A stretch of DNA of 64,000 bases from Paenibacillus polysaccharolyticus (GCF_900102085.1 NZ_FMVM01000002.1:62001-126000); one strand, 5' to 3'; numbered from the stretch's first letter, positions 1-8,733 are shown. Made by a program: numbers and translations. The notes: generated from the sequence alone by a model not told the origin.

Positions 1-1
1 A

Positions 2-91
2 TATGCGATTGATGCAGAACAGGCGGAACGCTTATGGGCGTTATCTGCTGAATTGACAAAGACGGATATTCCGGATAACGATCGTGGATGA
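2..91 (+). CDS. C-terminal end of a short-chain dehydrogenase/reductase (partial)
   Basis: The window opens inside a gene. One frame is open from base 2 to the TGA at 89-91 and gives the last 29 residues of a protein. The residues around AERLWALSAEL resemble the end of classical SDR oxidoreductases, which often finish with a D-x-x-x-A-x-x-L-W-x-x-S-x-x-L pattern. This is family resemblance of a short tail only; the catalytic Tyr-Lys and the Rossmann fold lie outside the window. A strong terminator follows 58 bases downstream, so this gene ends its transcription unit. Confidence 0.5.
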   Translation, partial: YAIDAEQAERLWALSAELTKTDIPDNDRG

Positions 92-148
92 AGCGGACTT
101 CTATTCAGAAGATAGAGAAGTTTAAGAATATGTGGTAAAATGTTCAGG

Positions 149-189
149 GCGCTGCGGTTGTTACATCCGCAGCGCTATTGCTTTTTTTT
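149..189 (+). terminator. Rho-independent terminator
   Basis: Perfect 9-bp stem GCGCTGCGG/CCGCAGCGC with a 9-nt loop, followed after 5 nt by a run of T. It ends the gene cut by the left edge. Confidence 0.85.
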
Positions 190-325
190 GATGCCGTACA
201 ATCTGAAAATGGTTGTTCATTTATAATTTAACTTGCATTCAAGTATCTATTCAGTAAACAGGCGAATATCATTATAGTAATACGTTTGAATTTCATCAGT
301 CTGTAAAGGGAAATATGAGGATAGA

Positions 326-355
326 TTGTCATTGGAGTGTGTTTCGATTTACAAT
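326..355 (+). promoter_or_regulatory. Candidate sigma-A promoter of murB
   Basis: TTGTCA, 18-bp spacer, TACAAT, ending 43 bases before the murB ATG. Both boxes are one to two bases off consensus; no experimental support. Confidence 0.4.
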
Positions 356-398
356 GTAGGAATCATGTTCTTTTTGAAGAACGCAGGGAGAGAAAATC

Positions 399-1292
399 AT
401 GAATATTTTTGAAAATCACATACCTAACGAAAAAGTAAAATTTAATGAACCGCTAAAAAATCATACGTTTATCCAAATTGGAGGCAAGGCCGATATTCTC
501 GTGCATCCAACGACGGTGGAGGAGATTACCAAAGTGGTTGAAATTGCGAACAGCCATCAGCTGCCGCTGACCGTTATTGGTAAAGGCTCCAACGTTATTA
601 TTAAGGACGGAGGCATCCGGGGAGTCACGATTTCGCTTAGCCGCTTCGATCAGATCGAAGTCAGTGGAACACGTATCATGGCACAGAGCGGCTCCGATAT
701 TATTGACGTATCCAGAGCCGCTTTGGCACATAGCCTGAAGGGTATGGAATTCGCCTGTGGCATTCCTGGCAGTACAGGAGGCGCTCTTTACATGAACGCT
801 GGCGCTTACGGCGGTCAGATCGCGGATGTCATTGAAAAGGCGACGGTCATTACCCGTGAAGGCAACGTTGTTGTTATCCCTCGTGAAGAGATGAAGCTGA
901 GTTACCGCAACAGTCTTTTCAAGATGGATCATTATATTATTTTAGATGCCGAGTTTACGCTTAACGAAGGGGATCAGGAGGAGATCTCTAGCAAGATGAA
1001 GGAATTAACGTTCCTGAGAGAATCGAAACAGCCATTGGAATACCCTTCTTGCGGAAGTGTGTTCAAACGTCCAGAAGGACATTTTGCCGGTAAACTAATT
1101 CAGGATTGTCAATTGCAAGGCACTCGCATCGGTGGGGCTGAAATCTCGACTAAACATGCTGGATTTATCGTGAATGTGGATCACGCCACTGCCAAGGATT
1201 ATGAGGATCTGATTCAGTTTATTCAGAAAAAGGTGTGGGACACGTTCCAGGTGGAATTAGAAACTGAAGTGATTTTCCTTGGAGAATATTAA
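399..1292 (+). CDS. murB: UDP-N-acetylenolpyruvoylglucosamine reductase MurB
   Basis: Cytoplasmic flavoenzyme that reduces UDP-GlcNAc-enolpyruvate to UDP-MurNAc with NADPH, the second committed step of peptidoglycan precursor synthesis. 297 aa. The FAD-binding part carries GKGSN near residue 62 and GIPGSTGGALYMNAGAYGG near 121-139. The C-terminal substrate domain has SYRNS (about 168), the SCGSVFKRP segment (about 223-231) that holds the proton-donor position, and a final LETE supplying the conserved glutamate. Absence of the extra loop of E. coli MurB fits type II MurB of Gram-positives. The ATG is preceded by AGGGAGAG. It stands alone, between terminators, rather than in a division cluster. 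Some Bacillota have two MurB paralogues, so this may be one of a pair. Confidence 0.95.
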   Translation: MNIFENHIPNEKVKFNEPLKNHTFIQIGGKADILVHPTTVEEITKVVEIANSHQLPLTVIGKGSNVIIKDGGIRGVTISLSRFDQIEVSGTRIMAQSGSDIIDVSRAALAHSLKGMEFACGIPGSTGGALYMNAGAYGGQIADVIEKATVITREGNVVVIPREEMKLSYRNSLFKMDHYIILDAEFTLNEGDQEEISSKMKELTFLRESKQPLEYPSCGSVFKRPEGHFAGKLIQDCQLQGTRIGGAEISTKHAGFIVNVDHATAKDYEDLIQFIQKKVWDTFQVELETEVIFLGEY

Positions 1293-1371
1293 TTCAGTAC
1301 ACGATTTATGAAGGCTGGAGCACTAAAGCACGTGTAAGCCATGACTAGAATATGAGTCGTTAATAAGATGG

Positions 1372-1394
1372 AGCCGCCATATGGCGGCTTTTTT
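1372..1394 (+). terminator. Rho-independent terminator of murB
   Basis: AGCCGCCAT/ATGGCGGCT palindrome with a following T run. Short, strong hairpin of the GCCGCC...GGCGGC kind seen repeatedly in this window. Confidence 0.8.
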
Positions 1395-1502
1395 GCTATA
1401 TCTTATAAGAAGTGAAAAAACGATTATGATAATTTTGGTAATATTAGATGGGTTTATATGTTATATTGTTAATTTATCTGTTTTCAAGAAGGAGGCTCGA
1501 AC

Positions 1503-2222
1503 ATGAGTAAAGGAAAAGGAAACTTTCTCAAGATTATCGTCGTAACGATAGCGTTATTAGCACTCTCTTTGATATCCGTATACACATATATGTATATAAA
1601 AGAAAAACCGGGTGGTCTGGCGGATCAGACTTTGTCCAAAGCTATGGGGCTGGATGAAACCATGTCGATTCCGATCGGCAGTACGCCAGAGGATGCAGTT
1701 CAACAATTCAGAGCGTCGACTCCTAATGTCCGTGTAGTTCATCAGGAACCTGTGGACGACGGCATGATCGTGTTTACGCAGAGAACGAACAGTGAGGCAG
1801 CAAGTAATATGCAGCTGGAGTACGTGCGAAAAAATAGTTTTGGTTGGAAGTGGGTGTGGGGCGGAGGTTATGGAATAGGAGATGTGGATCCGTCTGAGTA
1901 TGCATTGTATTATATGAACTTACCGAAGCTTGACGGGATAGATGCTCCTTTTCCAATGGTGTTTGGTACTATCGAGCATCCGGGGATCCAGCGTCTAACT
2001 GCTGAAACAGAACAGAACGGCTCCATGTCCATAACGGAAGCCAAGTTGATAAAAACAGATATGGAAGAGTATATCTGGTTTGTGATGCTGCCTTCATCGG
2101 AGGGTACACCCTATACCATTAAAATATATGATGAAGAGGGAAAACAAGTGGGCAGCAAACAAAATGAAATGGTAAATGATAGCGGATCATTAACGCTGGG
2201 GAAAAGGTCAGCGTCAATGTGA
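1503..2222 (+). CDS. Hypothetical membrane-anchored protein
   Basis: 239 aa, family not recognised. Residues about 8-33 form one hydrophobic segment after a short basic N-terminus (KGKGNFLK), so it is an N-terminally anchored extracytoplasmic protein or has an uncleaved signal. The rest is soluble and carries an aromatic GWKWVWGGGYG stretch near residue 113. The start is well supported by AAGGAGG about 9 bases upstream of the ATG. It is a single-gene unit: murB's terminator lies upstream and a convergent gene begins 23 bases after its stop. Function unknown; no catalytic motif is visible. Confidence 0.75.
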   Translation: MSKGKGNFLKIIVVTIALLALSLISVYTYMYIKEKPGGLADQTLSKAMGLDETMSIPIGSTPEDAVQQFRASTPNVRVVHQEPVDDGMIVFTQRTNSEAASNMQLEYVRKNSFGWKWVWGGGYGIGDVDPSEYALYYMNLPKLDGIDAPFPMVFGTIEHPGIQRLTAETEQNGSMSITEAKLIKTDMEEYIWFVMLPSSEGTPYTIKIYDEEGKQVGSKQNEMVNDSGSLTLGKRSASM

Positions 2223-2244
2223 TCCGCACGTGGTCTTCTTTAAA

Positions 2245-3015
2245 TTATTTTGCGATGCGATTGGCTTTCACATATTTAAGTTGTGCGACGATGATTACAC
2301 TGATAATAACCAGTAGAAACCATGAACTGATCTTACTGAAGCTCACCAGTTGCCAGCTATCATGTTGATCCGGATATTTCCATCCATTGAAGAAGGTAGC
2401 GATATTTTCTGCCAGCCAGATAAAGAATCCTACGATAATGAAAGCAAGAGACAATGGCATACGATAGGTTGTATGGCGTACCCGGTAGATAATCCACGTT
2501 TTCCAGAAGACAACAAAGACAAGCGCTGTCAGCCACCAGCGAAAATCGGGTATGAAGTGATGGGTGAAAAAATTAAGGTAGATGGCTCCGCCAAGCAGCA
2601 TGGAGGGGACCACACCCGGCCAGCTGGTCATATCCATACGTAACCTTCGCCAGATCTGACACATGAAGCTGGCTACACTTGCGTACATAAATCCGCTGTA
2701 CAGCGGAACGCCAAATATTTTGCTATATGCGGGCTCCGGGTAAGACCATGATCCCATATGTACTTTGTAAATTTCGAGTAGGAGACCGATTACGTGGAAT
2801 ACACAAATAACCTTGATTTCGTCCAACGTCTCTAGTCCAGTGCGAAACATCAAATATTGAACAGCAAGCAGAATAAGTAGAATTGCATCATAGCGCTGGA
2901 TATAAGGAAATGGAATGACCGTTGAAAGAGCCAGTGTACAAAAAATGGCTACGGGAAAAATACAACTCATGGCTTGATGATATCCAAAATGTAATAACTG
3001 AATGAATGATTTCAT
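2245..3015 (-). CDS. DUF817-family integral membrane protein (YoaT-like)
   Basis: 256 aa, about seven to eight hydrophobic helices over the whole length, with conserved-looking loops LETLDEIKV, HMGSWSYPEP and FFTHHFIPDFRWW. These match my knowledge of the DUF817 family, which includes B. subtilis YoaT; no biochemical role is established for the family. The gene converges with the anchored protein at 1503-2222 and diverges from yojF. An AGGAGC-type ribosome site lies just upstream of the ATG (reverse strand). Calling it a transporter or enzyme would be guesswork. Confidence 0.7.
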   Translation of the reverse strand: MKSFIQLLHFGYHQAMSCIFPVAIFCTLALSTVIPFPYIQRYDAILLILLAVQYLMFRTGLETLDEIKVICVFHVIGLLLEIYKVHMGSWSYPEPAYSKIFGVPLYSGFMYASVASFMCQIWRRLRMDMTSWPGVVPSMLLGGAIYLNFFTHHFIPDFRWWLTALVFVVFWKTWIIYRVRHTTYRMPLSLAFIIVGFFIWLAENIATFFNGWKYPDQHDSWQLVSFSKISSWFLLVIISVIIVAQLKYVKANRIAK

Positions 3016-3240
3016 AGGAAGTAGCTCCTTTTGACACTTCTGAACTGGAGTGAATTTGAGTGTGCATGATCACTTATATTAATCTAATCGATTTTGTGCC
3101 ATTTGAAAAATAGAAAAAAATGAAGAAGAAAGTTCATATTTTTGTCTGTCATTTTATGCAACTGAGCAGCTTTAAATGTATATTCTTTGATGCATATGAT
3201 AAAATGGAGTTCATACTTTACAAGAAACAAGGAGGCCGTC

Positions 3241-3585
3241 ATGCAACTGATACAACCACAAGATATCCAGCTTCGGCTCGATCGCCTTGTTGATCAGGAT
3301 GTATATATGCATCTTGAGATGACAACGGGCGCTTACGCTCAACATTACGATAGTTCACGGCATCCGGCTTCAGCTTTTATCACCAATGCCGCCATTCGAT
3401 ATACACAGGGCTCCATTTCAGGTGAGGGACCTTACCGTGTCGGTCTCAAGACGACAGATGGCTGGGTGTATGCTGAAGGGCTAACCCATATTGATGAGCA
3501 GGAACAAGATAGATTGATTATGGCCGGCCATGACACCCAGGGCAAACTGGTTGTGGCTCTGCAGCTAAGCCGGGAGAAGTTCTAA
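3241..3585 (+). CDS. yojF: YojF family protein (DUF1806), partner gene of BshB2
   Basis: 114 aa small soluble protein matching the YojF/DUF1806 family, which in Bacilli sits directly upstream of the bacillithiol deacetylase gene yojG (bshB2); its own function is not known. I start it at 3241 rather than the in-frame ATG at 3187 because AAGGAGG sits 5 bases before 3241 and the upstream 18 codons have no ribosome site. Its stop codon overlaps an ATG at 3585, and the probable start of bshB2 is 21 bases further, so the two are one operon. Visible features are the GSISGEGPYRVGLKT and GWVYAEGLTH segments. Confidence 0.8.
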   Translation: MQLIQPQDIQLRLDRLVDQDVYMHLEMTTGAYAQHYDSSRHPASAFITNAAIRYTQGSISGEGPYRVGLKTTDGWVYAEGLTHIDEQEQDRLIMAGHDTQGKLVVALQLSREKF

Positions 3586-3605
3586 TGGAAGTGGAGGAAC
3601 AACAT

Positions 3606-4283
3606 ATGACAAAGAATGCACACGATGAGCATCAACGCATCCTGGTGGTTTATCCTCATCCAGACGACGAAGCATTCTCCGTATCGGGCACGTTAGCCAA
3701 ATACATTGATTCTGGAGCACACGTTACATATGCTTGTCTGACGCTGGGTGAGATGGGACGTAACATGGGTATTCCGCCGTTTGCGAACCGCGTGACCCTG
3801 CCATCTATCCGCAAAGATGAGCTTATTGAAGCAGCTAGTGCGATTGGTATTCAAGATTTAAGGATGCTCGGATTTCATGATAAAATGGTAGAGTTTGAAG
3901 ATCCTCAATTGCTCGATGGCAGCATTATGGCTCTTCTTGAGGAGATTAAGCCATCACTGATCTTTACATTTTATCCTGGATACAGTGTTCACCCCGATCA
4001 TGATGCGACAGGAGCTGCGGTGATCAGGGTTGTTAGCCGTCTACCGCTGGAAGAGCGTCCTGTCGTTCACTGTGTAGCTTTCTCTAATAATCACGAGCAG
4101 CATATTGGTAAACCAGATGTAACCGTTGATGTCTCTCAATTTCTGGCGCAAAAGCTAGCTTCAATTCGTGCACACCGCTCGCAATTTCAAGCCGCAGAGT
4201 TGCTGGGTAACCGTAAGCTGAACGACGAAGAACTTCAAGCACGCTTTGGTCGCGAACGATTCTGGACCTATTCATTTGCATAA
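3606..4283 (+). CDS. bshB2: Bacillithiol biosynthesis deacetylase BshB2
   Basis: 225 aa LmbE/PIG-L family metal-dependent deacetylase. It is expected to remove the acetyl group from GlcNAc-malate in bacillithiol synthesis, possibly also acting on bacillithiol conjugates. Zinc ligands are visible in YPHPDDE (residues 16-22) and HPDHD (129-133); both are diagnostic. The start at 3606 is favoured because GGAGG lies 8 bases upstream, whereas the ATG at 3585 overlaps the yojF stop without its own site. The YojF neighbour identifies this as BshB2 rather than BshB1, which normally clusters with bshA and cca. Cytoplasmic. Ends at a terminator. Confidence 0.88.
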   Translation: MTKNAHDEHQRILVVYPHPDDEAFSVSGTLAKYIDSGAHVTYACLTLGEMGRNMGIPPFANRVTLPSIRKDELIEAASAIGIQDLRMLGFHDKMVEFEDPQLLDGSIMALLEEIKPSLIFTFYPGYSVHPDHDATGAAVIRVVSRLPLEERPVVHCVAFSNNHEQHIGKPDVTVDVSQFLAQKLASIRAHRSQFQAAELLGNRKLNDEELQARFGRERFWTYSFA

Positions 4284-4298
4284 ACTCAACATGTTTAA

Positions 4299-4323
4299 AG
4301 TCGCCAATTTGGCGGCTTTTTTT
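4299..4323 (+). terminator. Rho-independent terminator of yojF-bshB2
   Basis: GTCGCCAA/TTGGCGGC hairpin followed by a T7 run. Confidence 0.8.
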
Positions 4324-4474
4324 CATTCAATCACAATTTGGACACAAAAGTAAGCAAGCTATAGCCTAATGGGGCTATATGGGAAATTTATCATTTTCGA
4401 TACACTGTGTGAAGGACTGGGATAACGCATTAATGTAATACCAAAAAGAAGGAACGGAGGGAAGGGGGGATGAT

Positions 4475-5899
4475 ATGGATGAGAAATGCAGGAACAAAAA
4501 TATGAACAGTAATAAACGATTCAATATCCGTAGACATGCATTGATTACTCTGATCGGGATTGGACTGGGGTTGCTTTCCGTGTTCCAAACTGTTGTTAAT
4601 GCTACTGGAGTCACTGGAGATCGTGAACCCGTCCTACTTCAGCCCATTATAGACCAAGCGGATGCCGGAGCGGTTATTCATCTTGAACCTGGTCGATATG
4701 AAGGCCCCGTTCTCATCTCTAAAGCACTCACTCTAATTGGGGATGATTCGGTTACCATCCATAATGAACAGGAACAAAGTGCGATATCCATTCAGGCGGA
4801 AGGTGTGAAATTGGAAGGGTTTACAATCGAACATAACGGTCGTCAACCAGCAGCAGCTGTGCAGATTACGGGCAGCAATAACGAAATATCTGACCTTAAG
4901 CTTCGTACCAAGGGAGCTGGTTTGCTTCTACGTGATGCGACTACTTCTGTAATACGAAATAATTCAATTCAATGGGCAGGTGCAAGCACAGTATCCAGCA
5001 GTCAAAAAGGCAACGGGATCGATCTCTACAATTCGCATAACAGTAGGATTGAAGGGAATCAGATTGAGGGTGTGCTCGATAGCATCTATGTGGAGAACAG
5101 CCGAAACGTAGCGGTGAACAATAATCGTTTCATGCAAACCAGGTACGGTATTCATTGCATGTATATTGATGGATCATCTGTTACGAATAACACAGGAGAA
5201 GGTAACATGACAGGTGCCATGATCATGGGTGTGAAAAATACGGTTGTATCAGGCAATACCTTTCGCAAACAAAGTTCAAATGTTCATTCGCAAGGTATCT
5301 TGCTCTATGACGTGCATCAGTCCAAGATCCACAGCAATACAGTAGAGGGCAATCGTGTGGGCATGAATATCGCTGAATCCTCGGGCAATGAAATTGATGA
5401 CAACGGCTTAATTCGTAATTTCGTTGGAATTCAGATGGTGCTTGCTGAGGGAAATGAATTTAAGCAAAATCGATTTGTTTCCAACGTTATTGATGCCTCG
5501 ACAATGGACAGCAAGGATAATATTTTGAAAGAAAACTATTGGGATTCCTTTCAGGGATTGGATCTGAATCAGGATGGAATCAGCGAGCTTTCCTATGCGC
5601 TCAACCCGTTCTACGAACAAGTAATAAGCAGAAATGCAGCATATCAACTGTTTTTTCAATCCCCGGGCATGGTCTTTCTCAGTGAACTGCACTCGGAAGG
5701 GAAAAGCAATTGGACAACAGACGAGTCACCGCAGATGAGCATTGTGAAAAAGCATACTGAAGTTGCAGCAACATCGGGAACATCCGGGACAGCTAGAACA
5801 AATGTGGGAACCTGGTCTAGTCCCGTTATGATAATCAGTTTACTTTTACTTGGTTTGTCTGCTAGTACGATGATCTATATGGGGGTATGGAGAAAATGA
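4475..5899 (+). CDS. nosD: NosD-like parallel beta-helix protein (copper-site maturation)
   Basis: 474 aa. NosD works with the NosFY ABC transporter in building the copper sites of nitrous oxide reductase. N-terminal signal or anchor at about residues 18-42 after a KRFNIRRH basic stretch, then about 330 residues of repeated right-handed beta-helix (CASH/NosD) units rich in N-N-x-I and G-N-x-I turns, then a C-terminal hydrophobic helix (about 450-470) ending in WRK. The protein is therefore likely anchored and extracytoplasmic. The start at 4475 follows GGAGGGAAGGGGG; an ATG nine codons later (4502) is possible. First gene of a tight five-gene operon with nosL, nosY, nosF and a thioredoxin-like gene; nosZ is absent upstream and downstream. 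Target cuproenzyme not known. Confidence 0.82.
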   Translation: MDEKCRNKNMNSNKRFNIRRHALITLIGIGLGLLSVFQTVVNATGVTGDREPVLLQPIIDQADAGAVIHLEPGRYEGPVLISKALTLIGDDSVTIHNEQEQSAISIQAEGVKLEGFTIEHNGRQPAAAVQITGSNNEISDLKLRTKGAGLLLRDATTSVIRNNSIQWAGASTVSSSQKGNGIDLYNSHNSRIEGNQIEGVLDSIYVENSRNVAVNNNRFMQTRYGIHCMYIDGSSVTNNTGEGNMTGAMIMGVKNTVVSGNTFRKQSSNVHSQGILLYDVHQSKIHSNTVEGNRVGMNIAESSGNEIDDNGLIRNFVGIQMVLAEGNEFKQNRFVSNVIDASTMDSKDNILKENYWDSFQGLDLNQDGISELSYALNPFYEQVISRNAAYQLFFQSPGMVFLSELHSEGKSNWTTDESPQMSIVKKHTEVAATSGTSGTARTNVGTWSSPVMIISLLLLGLSASTMIYMGVWRK

Positions 5900-6498
5900 A
5901 TAAACGATGGATTTTGGCAATGGTGTTGCTGTTAGGGACTTTGATGTTAACGGCTTGTGGGCAGAAGTATGCGGCTGTGCCCATTAATGAGGACGTGGAT
6001 ATCTGTGCGATCTGTAACATGCAGGTGAAGGATGATGCGTTTGCCACACAGCTTACAACGAAGGACGGTAAAAACTTCAAGTTCGATGACCTTGGCTGCA
6101 TGAATGAATGGAAAAAAGAAAATGGCACAGACAACATTGGCATGGACTATGTGCGTGATTATAACGATAAGGAATGGATCGAATTCAATAAAGCGACTTA
6201 TGTATATGACCCTTCACTCAGAACACCCATGGCGTATGGCATTGTTAACTTCAAGGATAAAGCTTCTGCCGAGGCTTTCGTAGCCGAGCAGGGGGTAGGC
6301 AAGGTTATGACTGCGGATGAACTTGCTTCTCACGATTGGACTCAGAATATGGATAACATGAATATGGACGGAGACGGGCACGGACATGGTCACGATGAGG
6401 GCGGGACGGATCAAGGCTCGAAGCATGATATGGGTGAAGATATGAGCAAAGATATGCATCAAGAAGGTGAGTCGAAAGAAGGATCAGGCAACCACTGA
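5896..6498 (+). CDS. nosL: NosL-like copper-binding lipoprotein
   Basis: 200 aa. NosL is an outer-face lipoprotein that binds Cu(I) and passes it to NosD/NosZ. Signal peptide with lipobox LTAC (Cys at about 21), then CAICNMQVKDDAFATQL (about 37-53) and FDDLGCMNEW, which carry the Met and Cys residues typical of NosL metal sites. The last 50 residues form an unusual His/Met/Asp-rich tail (NMDGDGHGHGHDEGG and repeated H-D-M and D-M groups) that could be extra metal ligands. I choose the ATG at 5896 because it overlaps the nosD stop as ATGA and has GGGGGT 9 bases upstream; the ATG at 5887 sits directly on that sequence. Translational coupling to nosD is likely. Confidence 0.85.
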   Translation: MNKRWILAMVLLLGTLMLTACGQKYAAVPINEDVDICAICNMQVKDDAFATQLTTKDGKNFKFDDLGCMNEWKKENGTDNIGMDYVRDYNDKEWIEFNKATYVYDPSLRTPMAYGIVNFKDKASAEAFVAEQGVGKVMTADELASHDWTQNMDNMNMDGDGHGHGHDEGGTDQGSKHDMGEDMSKDMHQEGESKEGSGNH

Positions 6499-6522
6499 TG
6501 CTGATAGGGGGTGCTGAAGCCG

Positions 6523-7344
6523 ATGTCTGATATGTTACAAATAACAAAACGAGAGTTGAAAACGGGGTTTCGTAACCCCTGGTCATATTCGTTTCTCGTT
6601 CTTTTTTGCACATTTAGCTTAAGTTTATTACTACTAAATGCACAGAATCCAGTAGAAGGATACTCGGGCACGACAGGTTCTATGCTGAACCTTATCCTCT
6701 ATCTTTTGCCGCTAATGACGCTTTTTCTGGGTTCATTCTCATTGACTGCTGAAAAGGAAGACGGAAGCTGGCAGCTTCTATCGACGTATCCCATCGGTAC
6801 GTTATCGTTCATTACAGGCAAATATCTCGGACTAGCCGCGGTGCTGCTACTCATCGTGACATTTGGCTACGGCCTGATGGGGCTAGTTAGCGGGTTGCTT
6901 GGCAATTCGATCGATCTACTGACCTATCTACTGTTTTTAGCGTTTTCTTGTGGACTTGTGCTGTTATTCCTAAGTGTTGCATTGCTGATCGGCTCACTGT
7001 CTCGCAATCGCTGGCAAGCTTTAACGATTTCCGTATCGATCTGGTTTTTCGCCGTTATTGGCTGGCCTACATTATTACTTGCGATATTAGGGCTAATGCC
7101 GTACCTCTGGATAAAACCGTTGCTGGTGGTGTTAACCTTTTTGAACCCGGCTGAATTGGTACGGCTGTTTATTGTGATCAAGCTCGGTGGCGGTTCTATA
7201 CTGGGGCCTGAGTATTATCAATGGGTTACCTGGGTGCAACAGCCAAGCGGCAGTGCCATATTTGTTGGAATGTGCTTGTTATGGGTGAGTTGCTCGATCC
7301 TTGTTGTTTACGTTATATGGGAAAGGGGGCGTTCCCGTGCTTGA
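6523..7344 (+). CDS. nosY: ABC-2 type permease, NosY-like
   Basis: 273 aa membrane protein with about six helices, a cytoplasmic N-terminus (ITKRELKTGFRNPW) and an AEKEDGSWQLL loop typical of ABC-2/NosY permeases. It pairs with NosF to form the exporter that supplies the factor, probably a sulfur species, needed for NosZ copper-site assembly in denitrifiers. The start at 6523 has AGGGGGTG 10 bases upstream; the GTG at 6511 lies inside that site. Its end overlaps the nosF start by 8 bases, so the two subunits are translationally coupled. In this nosZ-free context the exported substrate is unknown. Confidence 0.82.
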   Translation: MSDMLQITKRELKTGFRNPWSYSFLVLFCTFSLSLLLLNAQNPVEGYSGTTGSMLNLILYLLPLMTLFLGSFSLTAEKEDGSWQLLSTYPIGTLSFITGKYLGLAAVLLLIVTFGYGLMGLVSGLLGNSIDLLTYLLFLAFSCGLVLLFLSVALLIGSLSRNRWQALTISVSIWFFAVIGWPTLLLAILGLMPYLWIKPLLVVLTFLNPAELVRLFIVIKLGGGSILGPEYYQWVTWVQQPSGSAIFVGMCLLWVSCSILVVYVIWERGRSRA

Positions 7345-8050
7345 AACGGAAGTTATTGTGAAGGGACTAGGCAAACAAATCAAAAAACAAACCATCGTCG
7401 AAGAAATCTCCTTTCATCTTGGTTCTGGTCAGGTACTTGCCGTATGCGGCGGGAACGGTGCAGGCAAAAGCACCTTGCTACGTATGCTGGCAGGCATTCT
7501 GCGTCCAACGTCAGGGGAAATTATGGTGAATAACGTACGCTGGTCACAGGATCGCAAACGGTATGCGAATCAGATTGGGTATATGCCGGATAATTATCAG
7601 TTCAGCCAAGGTCTTACGGCCGAGGAATCTTTATTATTCTGGGCATCTCTGCGTAAACTTCCCCGAGATAGGGTGCAGGAAGTATTAGTGATGGTTGGAC
7701 TTGACGAGCAAAAACATAAACGGGTAACGACCTTTTCCAAAGGGATGCGGCAGCGTGTATTGTTTGCTCAGGCGATGCTTGCAAAGCCTGCTCTTCTGAT
7801 CATGGACGAGCCTACCAATGGACTGGACCCCTTCTGGATGCAGGAATTCGTACATTTGCTGAGAGGTATCAAACAGGAAGGGCATATGGTTGTGTTCTCC
7901 ACACATCAGCTTGAAGTGGCGAATGATATCGCAGATCAGGTGATGTTTATGAATCAGGGGTGTAATGTTGGGGAAGGTACTGTAGAAGATATTCGGAATC
8001 AGTATGGTTCACTTCATGCTGCTTTTCATCTGAGTCTGGGAATAAAGTGA
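7337..8050 (+). CDS. nosF: ABC transporter ATP-binding protein, NosF-like
   Basis: 237 aa ATPase. Walker A GGNGAGKST at about residues 38-46, signature TFSKGMRQR at about 132-140 (a non-canonical form of LSGGQ), Walker B LLIMDEP at about 153-160, and H-loop STHQ near 191. It energises the NosY permease. The start is a GTG at 7337, overlapping the nosY stop and preceded by AAAGGGGG at good distance; no ATG fits. A possible GTG-coupled overlap and the conserved gene order nosD-L-Y-F argue for one protein complex. Confidence 0.85.
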   Translation: MLETEVIVKGLGKQIKKQTIVEEISFHLGSGQVLAVCGGNGAGKSTLLRMLAGILRPTSGEIMVNNVRWSQDRKRYANQIGYMPDNYQFSQGLTAEESLLFWASLRKLPRDRVQEVLVMVGLDEQKHKRVTTFSKGMRQRVLFAQAMLAKPALLIMDEPTNGLDPFWMQEFVHLLRGIKQEGHMVVFSTHQLEVANDIADQVMFMNQGCNVGEGTVEDIRNQYGSLHAAFHLSLGIK

Positions 8051-8063
8051 AGGTGATGTGAAC

Positions 8064-8657
8064 ATGCATAACAAGCCGCAAAGTATGGATACGAACAGTG
8101 CACAACAGGACGGACAAAAAAAGACAGGGTCGAAAATAAGTCGGGTTGTTACGATGTTGATTGCACTGGCAGCATTAGCTACAGGTATATGGGCTGTGCT
8201 GGCAAATTTATCGGACTCTGATTCGAAAAGTAGGAATCCAATTCGTACAGGAGTCGAGGCTCCTGATTTTACAGCAGTTAATTCCAAAGGGGAGCAAGTC
8301 AAGTTGTCTGATTACCGGGGCAAAGCCGTGATGATTAACTTCTGGGCATCATGGTGCACGCCATGTGTAAGAGAGATGCCCTTAGTTCACGAGCTAGCGC
8401 AGCAAAATCAAAACAAGGTGGAGACACTGTTTGTTAACGTGGGGGAGAGCAAGGGCACAATTAACGAGTTTATGAAAAGCCATCAGTTCGATTTTCCAGT
8501 GATCATTGACGCAACGGGCAAAGTATCCAAGCTGTACCGTATCACTGGCCTGCCAGCCACAATGGTTATTGACCAAGCGGGACAGTTTAGCCATATTTTG
8601 CTCGGTGAACTGACAGAGGATATTCCTTTGCAGCAATGGCTGGAGGAAAGTATGTGA
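8064..8657 (+). CDS. Membrane-anchored TlpA/ResA-like thiol-disulfide oxidoreductase
   Basis: 197 aa. One N-terminal membrane helix (about residues 29-50) then a thioredoxin fold of the AhpC/TSA-TlpA type: GVEAPDFTA, FWASWCTPC with active-site Cys98 and Cys101, and the cis-Pro segment ITGLPATMVID. It faces the outside and would keep thiols reduced, for example NosL or CuA-site cysteines or cytochrome c haem-binding motifs. It starts 13 bases after nosF with AAGGTGA as ribosome site; the GTG at 8058 is too close to it. Its place as last gene of the nosDLYF operon suggests it reduces the copper-binding cysteines, but that is inference. It is not ResA itself, as no resBC genes follow. Confidence 0.8.
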   Translation: MHNKPQSMDTNSAQQDGQKKTGSKISRVVTMLIALAALATGIWAVLANLSDSDSKSRNPIRTGVEAPDFTAVNSKGEQVKLSDYRGKAVMINFWASWCTPCVREMPLVHELAQQNQNKVETLFVNVGESKGTINEFMKSHQFDFPVIIDATGKVSKLYRITGLPATMVIDQAGQFSHILLGELTEDIPLQQWLEESM

Positions 8658-8680
8658 ATGTTGATGATTAGCCAAATGAA

Positions 8681-8733
8681 GCAAATACAACTCACTCTAA
8701 AATCAGCCATTGATTTGAAAGTGAGTTGTTTGC
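8681..8733. terminator. Bidirectional terminator between the nos-type operon and tetR
   Basis: GCAAATACAACTCACT pairs with AGTGAGTTGTTTGC around an inner ATCA...TGAT stem. It overlaps the stop codon of the convergent TetR gene. Confidence 0.7.

Larger units (their letters stand above)
92..398. other. Intergenic region before murB
   Basis: Holds the terminator at 149-189 and, from about 190 to 320, AT-rich sequence in which I see no gene or clear structure. The murB promoter candidate is at 326-355. Confidence 0.6.
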
